From contig NRSV01000001.1 of NCBI GenBank assembly GCA_002286855.1, forward strand, positions 310,001 through 374,000: a DNA stretch of 64,000 nucleotides. Reading direction: 5' to 3'. Under the pieces are notes generated by a model that had not been told where the DNA came from, made no database searches, and worked only from the letters and a program-made list of their open reading frames with translations. Shown here piece by piece: positions 1-8,661 of this stretch. This stretch comes from Bipolaris cookei. Taxonomy: Eukaryota > Ascomycota > Dothideomycetes > Pleosporales > Pleosporaceae. The translations under genes and the position numbers were made by a program. Within the stretch, counting starts at the first letter, position 1, and each line of letters starts with the position of its first letter.

Positions 1-131
1 AAACTTGTTTTTCTGAGTTACATAGATTGGGTCTCTTGAATATGGCTCTGTGAGTAGAGTATTCCGCTGCCTGTTGCAAATCATATTTTGCATCTTCCTT
101 GAACCCCAAGATTGTGCAAAAAAATCTCATC

Positions 132-2283
132 TCAATCCCCCATCCTCCTCTCCCCACAAAATGACCTCTTCGTAACCGTAACACCTGGCATAACCGGAAC
201 CCTCCTTTTCTTCTTTGCCTGTACCTCCTTGCCTTTGTTCTCCTTCTTCCTTGGCTTCTCAACCTTCGCCCTGGGCGCCGTCTTCTTCCTAGCCGTTAGC
301 ACCGAAACACCCTCCTCTGCCTTTTCCTTCTTTCCATCTCTCTCCTTTGCACTCTTTGCACTCCCTTCATGTCCCTTTTGCTCACCCCCCTCTCTGTTCC
401 CGCCCGCTCGCCTAGACCGCCCAAGAGTCTCATCTTCCTGGACCAAAAGTCCATTCTCCTTGATCCAAAAAATAACATCCAACGCCACATCCACAAACTC
501 CTGGATCCCACGTATCAACTTGAAAGACCTCTTGTTACTTTCCAGCCCGGCCCGCCACCGATCGATGACGGCGAAGAAGACGTCGTCGACGTTTGCGGTG
601 CGGGCACAGCGGATGCGCATGTAGTCTTTTTCCTCCTTTTTCCTCGTCTTTCCCTTGCCCTTACCACCTTCGCCGTCGCCTTCGCTATCGGAAGAGGAAG
701 ACAAATTATGGTTAGGAAAATAAGCAGGCCCACTCCTCCCCATCTCATCCCCAATCTCAAACTGCACAAACGCCTCGACAACCATATTCGCGATACTATG
801 AAAATTCAGCACCGCAAGCGCGGGTTCTGGGTCTGGTGTCGCGAGTGCGCGCTGACTGGGTAGGAAAATATGCGTGAGAAGGTGCAGTTCCTGTACGGAA
901 TGGTCGGGGGAGAGGACGAGGGGCTCGCGGATCAGGCCGGGTAGGGAGATTTTTGCTACGGTGAGGGAGGTGTCTTTGGCTTTGGAGGAGGATAAGGGAG
1001 GGGAAGCGGAGAACTGGATGTCGTATTCTGGGAGCTTCCAGTTTATGCGGGTGGTGGAGGGGGAAGGGTTGGGAGGTTGGGGCAATGGGGTCTTGAAGAG
1101 GGGATGGGGGATAGATGAGTTGCGTGCTAGGCGGGTCTTGAGGGGCTCGTCGTCGTCGGATGGGGTTTCTTCTTTGGTGTCTTCCTGGAGTGCTTCTTTT
1201 GTAATGTACGCATTCTGTGGCTGACTGGAACTTGTTGGACTGGCTGGATGTGTCGTGGCTCTGCGCTGAGTACACGGCAGGAAGCTGTTTCGATACCATT
1301 TCATCATATGAAAATTCAGACTGCATCTGGTACGGGTAGTTTGTGTCACTGTTTCCAAACGGTACGGTTTGATACGCGCTTTGAGAAGCTCGCTGGTAGC
1401 TCAATGGACCCATTAGAAATGAAGATGGAACATCTGCTTGGTTCTGAGAGAAGCCAAAGCCGTTGCTTTCTTGTTGAGCCTGGAGCTGATTCTGCTCATA
1501 CATTCTTTGTGCGTTCTCGATCTGGCGTTTCTTATCGACTTGTACTTGTAGCTGCTGGCGAGCAAAGCTAGAATCGAAAGAGGGTTGGTTGAGTTGAGTA
1601 AACAGCTGCTGTTGCGGGAAGCTTTGGCTGAGTGGATTGTGTGAAGCAGAAGTATTGAATGGTAAAAAAGATATGGGGTTGTTTGGAGTTGAATGGTGGA
1701 GTGGAGTAGAGTTGGTAAAGTCGAGGGTTTGGTAACTCTGCGGCCCGCCCATATATGTCGTCGTTTGGTCCTTGAAGCCTGGATTGGCAGTCTCTTCATG
1801 GCTCTGAGAGTCTGATGCTTCCATGGGTGTCAAGGATAGATGGCCTTGTCCATGTTTGCCTTCGACGAAACCAGGACACTTGACGCGTTCATGTCGTTCG
1901 AAGCCGAGTTGCATCTTCTCTGTAGAGCCCTGAAGCGGCTCTTTCCCTGTCTCACTTACATGCGGAATAGTCGATGAATGAATCCCTCCATCTACATCTA
2001 TGCGCTCGAGATCGTTTGTCCAGTGCTCAGACCCTAGTTTGATAGCAGCACTGCCCAACGAGTTCGCAGCATCCTGGTCGCCGCCATTCCCGAACCCGTC
2101 AAGTCGCTGCTGTTTACCCATATCTGTCTCTCCGCGCTCTTGACCCCAGGCTGCAACACCGTTTGACTCAGCCACTGAACCTTGCATCTCTCCGTGCAAG
2201 AAGAAACCGCTTGATTCCCCAGCTTTTGTAGTCTCACCGGCTTCTTGTAGCTCGGGAGGACTGGATTCGCCCATAGGCTGCAT
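132..2283 (-). CDS. Unrecognised fungal protein, Gln-rich centre and basic C-terminus
   Basis: Family not recognised. I read two exons: 2283-1276 and 1220-132, giving about 698 residues. The first in-frame ATG is at 2283 (MQPMGESS). The first half is polar with a Gln/Asn-rich centre (about residues 220-320), including a short charged stretch with QVDKKRQIENAQ that may form a coiled coil. The second exon looks folded at first (hydrophobic stretches around ISLPGLIREPL and VVEAFVQFEIGDEM, later FFAVIDRWRAG) and ends in a Lys/Arg-rich tail that could be a nuclear signal. The reading frame changes near 1220-1300. A 55-bp intron (1221-1275, GTGTAC...CAG) or a 76-bp one (1221-1296, GTATCG...CAG) restores it, and both keep phase 0. 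A one-base error there is also possible. An Asp-rich open stretch in another frame just upstream has no ATG and was not used. Confidence 0.55.
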
Positions 2284-2885
2284 GTATAGGATTCTCGGCG
2301 CTATCAAAGTCAATATCGGAAAAGTTGCAATCAATGGTACGGCATATACTCAACTCAAATCGTGGTTTCGATGTGATAGTTCGTTGTTGCTCAGTCGGAT
2401 GTGATCGGAAAGATTGATTGCGTTGGTTGTTGATAGAAGCAGAGAAGAGATCATATGAGAAGAGTCAGAGGATATCAAAAAGAGGAAATACATGGAAGCT
2501 TTATATATGAGCTTGGGGAGAAGCTTGTCGTTATTACTTTCTGCCTCACCTTTACCTAGGAGGGAGCCGAGCTTGCTCTCACTTGGCAGCGTGTCCTTGA
2601 CACACGGGCGAGTTTCCGTAATAGGCAGTATGTGATTGTGGGTGTTGGAGCCTTACTAGAGCACAAGGGTGAGCAGGAACGGTAAGCTTGACTGGATACA
2701 TTCAAACGCTTGGGTGAGGGTACTGCAAAAGGGCGACACGTTTTCGCGAATCAACTAAAGAGAAAGGTCTGCGGTTTAGGCAACAAGATTAGCATCCAAT
2801 AAATGGACCCAATATGCAATGATGTACAAGCATCAAAAGAAACAGACAGGCGGTGAAAAATAAATCATTTCATTCTCCTCCGCCT
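2284..2885 (-). promoter_or_regulatory. Leader and upstream region of the 132-2283 gene
   Basis: There is no coding gene here. On the minus strand a TATATAAAG-like box lies near 2498-2506, about 220 bp before the chosen ATG, followed by a pyrimidine-rich stretch typical of fungal transcription starts. Two short upstream ORFs precede the ATG: one of about 36 codons near 2455, and a very short one near 2345 (ATG followed by three codons and a stop). The remainder up to 2885 is the short 3' flank of the next minus-strand gene. Confidence 0.4.
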
Positions 2886-3860
2886 TCACTCTATCCCTGC
2901 CACATCTGCCTTCAACCTTTTCGCAAAGCCATCAAAAAGCGGGTAAAGCGAGCAATACCGATACTTATCCACCAGACTCCCTTCACTATTTCTCGCCTTG
3001 TCAACATCCTCCGTACTTACATCCTTACCCTGCATAACCGTTCCCTGTGGATACACAGGTCTGGTGCCGCTCTCAATCAACTCCACAAATGCTGGGTCTA
3101 TCGGCACGCTACCCAAAAAGGGAACCTGGAAGTCACTTGCCATGACCTGTCCACCTCCTTTACTGAACACATTTGTGCATTCTGAACAATTGGGACATAC
3201 AAAGCCGGCCATGTTTTCCACCACACCGAGAACGCGTATGCCCGTCTTTTTACAGAAATTGAGTTCTTTCTTTACGTCGCTAATGCTGATGGCTTGTGGT
3301 GTTGTTACTACTACCGCGCCAGCAAGAAAGGGCAGGTTCGGGTTGAGCGAGGGTGAAGGAGTCGTGTTCTTAAGGAGGGTTTCGAGCAGGGAAATGTGCT
3401 CGTCAGAGGTACCAGGTGGCGTGTCGATAAGAAGGTAGTCGAGCGGTGGCCAAAGGACATCGGTGAGAAACTGGCGGACCATGGCTGTCTTCTTGGGGCC
3501 GCGCCAGATGACGGCGTCAGAACGGGAAGCCAGGATGAAGCCTAGCGACATGCATGCTAGCGGTCCAATCTTTTGGTCTTGTGCATTCTCTCCTTCTTCA
3601 TCCTTTAGTTTCTTCCCCGGCAACGTCTGTGCTCCATGGACATCGACTGGTATCCAGCCGCCCGGCGCCTGCCTTACTTTTGAATCCTCAATGCCAAAGA
3701 AGCGCGGTATGCTTGGGCCCGTAAGATCGATGTCCAAGACACCAACCGAGTGGCCTTGCAGCGATAGCGTAAGCGCGAGTTGTGTGGTGATGCTCGACTT
3801 GCCTACCCCGCCCTTGCCGGAGAGCACGAGGAGGATGTTGCGGATGTTATCGAGGGGCAT
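2886..3860 (-). CDS. CFD1: Cytosolic Fe-S cluster assembly P-loop ATPase (Cfd1/NUBP2)
   Basis: This is a Mrp/Nbp35-family P-loop NTPase. With Nbp35 it forms the cytosolic scaffold that builds [4Fe-4S] clusters for cytosolic and nuclear proteins. The deviant Walker A motif SGKGGVGKSS is at about residues 14-23, followed by DIDLTGPS (Walker A' region) and LLIDTPPGTSDE (Walker B/switch region). Near residue 220 the Cfd1-type cysteines appear as CPNCSEC, the bridging-cluster ligands. I chose the ATG at 3860 (MPLDNIRN), which matches the usual start of fungal Cfd1. The upstream extension has only a GTG. The product is 324 residues with no visible intron. There is no N-terminal cysteine-rich extension, which favours Cfd1 over Nbp35. 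Confidence 0.93.
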   Translation of the reverse strand: MPLDNIRNILLVLSGKGGVGKSSITTQLALTLSLQGHSVGVLDIDLTGPSIPRFFGIEDSKVRQAPGGWIPVDVHGAQTLPGKKLKDEEGENAQDQKIGPLACMSLGFILASRSDAVIWRGPKKTAMVRQFLTDVLWPPLDYLLIDTPPGTSDEHISLLETLLKNTTPSPSLNPNLPFLAGAVVVTTPQAISISDVKKELNFCKKTGIRVLGVVENMAGFVCPNCSECTNVFSKGGGQVMASDFQVPFLGSVPIDPAFVELIESGTRPVYPQGTVMQGKDVSTEDVDKARNSEGSLVDKYRYCSLYPLFDGFAKRLKADVAGIE

Positions 3861-4880
3861 CACAGCCAATTCAGGACGGGACGGATATGTTGTATAGTCT
3901 TTTAAATATCGCACAGTAAAGTCTCATCCGGGAGACGTCTGCGACTGGAAAAGAAGAAGTTCGTTGTCGTAGCAAGGTATAAGGCGCATCGTGTAAAGAG
4001 CTTGACGATGGGGGAGCGCTTTGAAATCCAAAGAAGTGGCGGTTTGCGGCAAGATCGGAGGTCCGACCTTGAGCCGAGTTGACCTCTTCACCCAGTACAG
4101 CAGTCCAACAACAAAATGCTTCCACATGTAGCGCATTACTATGTTCTTCTCTGCAAATATATAGACGCGGAGGCATAGTAGAGCCCATTTAACCAAATAC
4201 TAGTAAATGCACACAGATAAAAAACAATTACTCTCCCCTTCTTTGCGCACGCTACGAAGTTGTTAGGCAGGAAAGGAGAACAAGCAAAGATAGAGGCAAC
4301 CATAATGATTAATTCCATGTACGTTATGTAATTTGTAGAGGTTAATGAAGGATAGAAAGTTCGTCCGTTGATAATAGGTGGATTCTTTACCTCTCACTGA
4401 TTGATACGCATTTCACTTCTAAAAACTTTTTGAATTACTTAATTTTAAGTTTACTAAGCAATTTCTATCAATATTTTGCAAATTGCGCTAATCAACATAA
4501 TTTGAACCTCAAGACTTGCTTGACCTGTTGCAAAATCTGCCTGGGATATAAGTCTTGTCTTTTGTATATTTATATAAAGTATGTTTTGGTGATATAGTAT
4601 GACTATAGTAAGGATTGAACCTTAAGAGAGGTGAAAGCTATCTACAACCTTCAGAGCTTTATAACGTACTTCACGGCGTGGGCTTCGCCTGCCTTCACGC
4701 GCTCAAACGCTGTGAAGTACGCCGTTGAGTCCCCTTGGCACCACCTCATGCCTCTGCAGCTTGAACCAGCCTTCCTATAGACCTCTCCCTACATATCTCG
4801 AGATTACGAAACCAAAATCCTTCTCGCTCTCATGCATCACTAATACATTATAGTTGTTGTTTGTGACATGACTTGAATGC
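3861..4880. other. CFD1 upstream region running into AT-rich DNA
   Basis: The first 200-300 bp are presumably the CFD1 promoter. From about 4200 to 4660 the sequence is strongly AT-rich, with no credible coding frame. It then changes to a short GC-richer block holding a perfect-looking hairpin (separate entry). Open frames here are short and lack homology that I recognise. Confidence 0.5.
4665..4721. repeat. Inverted repeat with 15-bp arms
   Basis: The left arm at 4665-4679 (CGTACTTCACGGCGT) pairs with the right arm at 4707-4721 (ACGCTGTGAAGTACG) with one mismatch in 15. They are separated by a 27-base loop. The loop repeats part of the arm motif (CTTCACGCGC), so an alternative inner hairpin is possible. 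It is the only GC-rich patch in an AT-rich stretch beside a pseudogene and a transposon. It may be a relic of a small transposon end or a structured RNA; the sequence alone does not decide. Confidence 0.6.
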
Positions 4881-4889
4881 CAATGTATT

Positions 4890-5320
4890 TTTCTTAAAAA
4901 GCAAAAAAGCGATATTACCGCCAGTGCCCATAGTCTCGGCCGTAATGTGCGCGCGTCTTTCGCTCGACACTCCTTCAATCGCGTGCAGGATCGTAGGTCC
5001 GCCTGTAGCGTTCCGAATGCCTTCTTCAATGTCGTACTCGGAGTCGTGGTAGTCAAGAATTGTGCCTTTTGCTACGGTCAATGAAGGCTTCCAGGTACTG
5101 TTTCGAACTCCCAGCAATGCAAATGACAGGATAAACATTGCTCTTAACGGCAAGCTCAACGGCATATAATCCCACGGCGAATGTGGCTCCTTAAACGATC
5201 AAAGGTGTAGATTCCTTTGCTGGTAGCCAGGGCGTAGGAAGTTTGAGTTCCAGATAGAGACCAGTTGCAGCGGTGTGTAACGGGTCGGATCCTATCGGAT
5301 CGCGCACGCAACTACAACGC
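4890..5320 (-). pseudogene. Relic of a zinc-type alcohol dehydrogenase / enoyl reductase-like gene
   Basis: The conserved middle of a fungal MDR (medium-chain dehydrogenase/reductase) oxidoreductase can be followed on the minus strand. It starts near 5320 with DPLHTAATGLYLEL, then LPTPWLPAKESTPLIV, a stop, then GATFAVGLYAVELA (the cofactor-binding Rossmann start, where relatives have a Tyr before GA). It continues to IDRSK and then, one base out of frame, GTILDYHDSEYDIEEGI and ATGGPTILHAIEGV. The stop is TAA at 5191-5193. The frameshift is one extra A in a run of four at 5067-5070. Neither the N-terminal half nor the C-terminus is present. The family includes trans-acting enoyl reductases of polyketide synthesis and general quinone reductases; too little remains to say which. 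Confidence 0.68.
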
Positions 5321-5920
5321 GCCCACCGCACCAAAAAGGCTGGCACAATATATCAGAGTTGCTGATACCGTTGCGTAATTGGTACATAAGATAGCCGCAG
5401 CTGCAGATTCAGTAGATAGGCCAGGGGGTATGGACCAGGTCTAATCGTCTAGGAGGGCTCATGTGATATTGTCGATTCCCCAAACCTAGCTTAGTCTACA
5501 TGACTCTACTATATCTCTATTTTACCTTATAGTTAACTTAGACTATTTATATCTACTAGGCGTATCGCGTGTCAGATTATTTTTCCTCAGAAAATAATAA
5601 CAAGCCACATCCCAAGCTACCAGAATCAGGTGTCAAAGAGACGACTTCGTAGTTAGGATACCTTCTAGTAGGGGCTAATCATTTACGAGCATAGTGTGAG
5701 GTGTTTCGCAAATGTGCACAAAATATATCGGTTAGAGTGAATTGAGACGAGTCCTTGAGTCACCCAAGGTTCAGATGGCACTATATACTCTGTACATATG
5801 ACTGTGGCCTCTCCGGCCTAAAGGGTACCTGACAGATCCCCAAGGGTTGGTCTTCCTGGGCCTCAGTTCAGAGTATCGTGACACATATCTAGGATATCGC
5901 GACTTAGAATGGAAAACCAA
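5321..5920. other. AT-rich, gene-free DNA left of the fold-back transposon
   Basis: This stretch is rich in TA dinucleotides and stop codons in all frames, especially 5480-5600. I see no gene. It may continue the decayed oxidoreductase locus, or be RIP-affected transposon DNA, but no specific element can be named. Confidence 0.45.
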
Positions 5921-7025
5921 TAACGTATTCTATCACCGAGAGTGCCACATCACCGAGTGTGCCACTTTTTCTTGGCATCGCGAACTTCACGTACGAAACA
6001 CTATGCACCAAGAACATAAGGATTTTTTTTAACTCAGCGAGAAGGTAGAATTACTCTTGCTCTTCAGGCATTTCGCACGGGTCAATTTAAGACTATACGA
6101 AGCGCTGCTGCTGCCTATAACGTACCTTTTCAGCCGCTTTCTGATCGGCTGAAGAAAATCACATTTCGGCCCCAAGCATCTCCAAACTGCCGCAAGCTTA
6201 CTATAACTGAAGAGCAGACAATCGTACGGTATATCTGCTTCTTCGTACCAAGCAGAGATGTGGACGTGCCCTTTGTAGATAATGAATGGCAGGGTAGCGT
6301 ATCCCGCAGCGCAGATGCTCTGAATGACTGTAACCCACTAGCGATTGCCTGGCTGTGTAAGAGTAAGCCTTGTACGACGCTCTACACCTGTAACCACCTT
6401 CATTGAGTCAATTATGCCCATCTGAAAGCCAGTTTCGTCAAAGTTGTGAATATCGTTTGAATGAACCCTGTACTTCTCAATTGTCTCTCGTTCGAGGTTA
6501 AACCACGCGTTAATAACCTGTGTCTTCTTGCTGTATTCTCTGACGATCCTTTGCTCAACTAAAGACCGTTTTAAGCTTGTCCGAACGTAATACAAACCGC
6601 TCTGCCCAGCATTTGCCTACAGGCTGTCCACCTCGTACACGTAGTAGTTTATCTGCCATATCTGCTATTTCGCACAGTCGGGGCGGAAATCCTCGCGAGT
6701 CTAGGTCAAGAATATATCGTACGATTGTTTGCTCTTCAGTTATAGTAAGCTTGCGGCAGTTTGGAGATGCTTGGGGCCGAAATGTGATTTTCTTCAGCCG
6801 ATCAGAAAGCGGCTGAAAAGGTACGTTATAGGCAGCAGCAGCGCTTCGTATAGTCTTAAATTGACCCGTGCGAAATGCCTGAAGAGCAAGAGTAATTCTA
6901 CCTTCTCGCTGAGTTAAAAAAAATCCTTATGTTCTTGGTGCATAGTGTTTCGTACGTGAAGTTCGCGATGCCAAGAAAAAGTGGCACACTCGGTGATGTG
7001 GCACTCTCGGTGATAGAATACGTTA
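5921..7025. mobile_element. Fold-back Fot1/pogo-type DNA transposon (rearranged, non-autonomous)
   Basis: Two 314-bp arms, 5921-6234 and 6712-7025, are inverted copies differing at only about two positions in the parts I aligned. Each arm starts TAACGTATTCTATCACCGAG. Near each end lies a direct repeat of about 17 bp (ATCACCGAG.GTGCCAC, twice). The outermost TA on each side fits the TA target duplication of Tc1/mariner-superfamily insertions. Each arm encodes the N-terminal end of a Fot1/pogo transposase, and the centre (6235-6711) carries the next part, read on the minus strand only. The 3' half of a normal element (about 1.8-2 kb) is missing. In its place stands an inverted copy of the 5' end, so both termini derive from one end. 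Confidence 0.85.
6240..6917 (-). pseudogene. Truncated, interrupted Fot1/pogo-type transposase
   Basis: The minus strand starts with TQREGRITLALQAFRTGQ (first helix-turn-helix), then AAAAYNVPFQPLSDRLK and LTITEEQTIVRYILDLDSRG. The CENP-B/HTH-like part follows, with GFPPRLCEIADMADKLL and GGQPVGKCWAERFV. The DDE domain begins with INAWFNLERETIEKY and NFDETGFQMG, where the Asp is the first catalytic residue of this family. WVTVIQSICAAG follows, ending at HISAWYEEADIP near 6240. It is broken by a TGA before AKDRQRI (near 6555), a one-base frameshift near 6525, and a TAG after QPGNR. The second and third acidic residues and the C-terminus are lost. It cannot make active transposase. The same N-terminal coding segment occurs on the plus strand in the left arm. 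Confidence 0.85.
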
Positions 7026-7438
7026 GACCTTATAGTAAGCAACTTAGTGATACTTAGATATCTCGGTCAATCTACTCTACACAAATAGTCAGTCAGCGGA
7101 TTGGTAGTTTGATAGGTGACTACTATCGAATCCACACTGTCCTATATTTTGTAATCTTTTGGTATTTTTCCCCCATGTTGCGGGGGTCACGTAGCCTAGT
7201 TCCAAGGAGAAAAAATTGGTTCTATTATGAGCCACACGCCAAAGAATACAAGAATAAATAGACAGTATTGAAATATTTTTTCGTGCAGAGTTTAGGTTAT
7301 ATGAGAGAGATTGTTTCTCGCAAATATATATGAGAGGGACATACATATTCTAAATTCCTTCCAAGCACACATAACCATGGCTCAATGCTTGCTAATTTCA
7401 GTCGAACCCATCTTCATATCGCCTACTGTAACCTCCTT
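7026..7438. other. Gene-free flank right of the transposon
   Basis: This is AT-rich sequence with no credible ORF. The last 50-100 bp before 7439 are the probable 3' untranslated region of the minus-strand SPC3 gene. Confidence 0.45.
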
Positions 7439-8278
7439 CTATGAAACAGCCTTCCTCAACGGCGCCTCTCCACCAACCTCCAGCCTATACCCCTCGGCGC
7501 CCTTTTCCGTCTCCAGATCCTTGGGCTTCGCCGCCTTGGCACCCACCTCGGGGAATGCAAATGCTTTGCTCCTACCTCCCTCGAGGCCCTTCCAGACGCC
7601 AATTGTGTTCCAATTTGTCCATGTCGGCGCACCCACCCAGGGCTGCACATTCCAACCTAACTCCAACATTACATCTGTCCTGTTGCCTAGTTTGCCAGTA
7701 ATGTCTGTGATCTGGTACTTGGGCTTCTGGTTCTGGAGGTGCAGCTCGCCAATAGGGAATGGCGAAAGTATCTTTTCTTTGGCAGCCGCGCGTTTCTTAG
7801 CGGATTGCTTAGGGAGCTTCGACTTGGGGTCAGGGTGGACGTAGTGGTTCTGGTGCCAGGGTGCCGAGGTGGATGCGATGATGGCGTCCCAGATGATGGC
7901 TTCCGAGGGGGGCTCTCCGGCGCGGGCTGAGGGGTAGACGGCTTTGAGGTAGACGAAGAGTTGCTTGGTGTTCCAGTTGAAGAGACTGGTGAGATCTGCG
8001 GTATATTTGTGAGCGACCTTTCTTGTTATCTGCTTATCTTGGGGCGCATGCGTAGACGTACCGGCATCTAGGTCAAACTTGATGTGCGCATACTCCTCCC
8101 TCTTTGGCGAGTAATAATGCGGCCTGCCCTTGACTACTTGCACATTTCGTAGCGATATGCTGGCGGTGGGGTTTTGCGGTGTAATCAGACTACTCAGCGC
8201 AATCACGGTCGCGACTGTGAAAGCCACCGTGGTAAAGAAGCCAAAGACATTCTGCAGCCGCACCAACGTCGAGTGCAT
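7439..8278 (-). CDS. SPC3: Signal peptidase complex subunit 3 (SPC22/23)
   Basis: This is the non-catalytic, essential subunit of the ER signal peptidase complex, a type II membrane protein with a luminal C-terminal domain. It starts at ATG 8278 with MHSTLVRLQNVFGFFTTVAF. A single membrane segment follows at about residues 10-32 (VFGFFTTVAFTVATVIALSS). Conserved features include EEYAHIKFDLDAD, LFNWNTKQLFVYL and, near the C-terminus, GKLGNRTDVMLELGWNVQPW. A 66-bp intron at 7996-8061 (GTACGT...CCGCAG) interrupts the Asp codon between FDLDA and LTSLFNW. Because 66 is divisible by three and has no stop, it is easily retained by mistake as 22 extra residues. The spliced product is 257 residues; the tail after about residue 210 is Gly/Lys-rich and less conserved. 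Confidence 0.92.
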   Translation of the reverse strand: MHSTLVRLQNVFGFFTTVAFTVATVIALSSLITPQNPTASISLRNVQVVKGRPHYYSPKREEYAHIKFDLDAGTSTHAPQDKQITRKVAHKYTADLTSLFNWNTKQLFVYLKAVYPSARAGEPPSEAIIWDAIIASTSAPWHQNHYVHPDPKSKLPKQSAKKRAAAKEKILSPFPIGELHLQNQKPKYQITDITGKLGNRTDVMLELGWNVQPWVGAPTWTNWNTIGVWKGLEGGRSKAFAFPEVGAKAAKPKDLETEKGAEGYRLEVGGEAPLRKAVS

Positions 8279-8661
8279 GCTGTAAATGTAGGTGAGCGCG
8301 GGGCTCAAGGATGCTTATGTGGAGATATAAGCGAACTCTTTTGAGGGGGGAAGAGACAGGCTCGTTGAAGACGGTTATATGGACATGCAACGTTTACCCA
8401 GTGGTCCTAACACGTATCCGACCTGCCGCGCGGACATCGGCGCTCAGCCTTACGAGAGAGCCAGGGTCCATTTGGCGCTAGTCCCTCTTGAGTCTACCAT
8501 CTCGAACATCTCAGTACAGATATACATTTCGAATTAAGACATGGACAGTACGTATGATTGTTGGCTTTCTTCTGGTTGAGGACAGAATACTTGCAATAGC
8601 CACGTGTGCTGCACAACCCCCACCCGCCCATCTCTCCATCCTGAGCTCCAGGTCGGAACTT
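8279..8661. other. Short region between SPC3 and the GH35-type gene
   Basis: It contains the SPC3 promoter and the 3' flank of the upstream minus-strand glycosidase gene. I see no further gene. Confidence 0.5.

Noticed and set aside
2240..2480. Open frame with plausible residues (FSDIDFDSAENP) upstream of the 132-2283 gene
   Set aside because: It has no ATG, begins after a TGA, and cannot be joined to the main frame by clear splice borders.
4495..4640. Possible tRNA B-box sequences (TTGAACC type) on the minus strand
   Set aside because: The T-loop is one base short or does not match, and no matching A-box, anticodon arm or 7-bp acceptor stem can be drawn.
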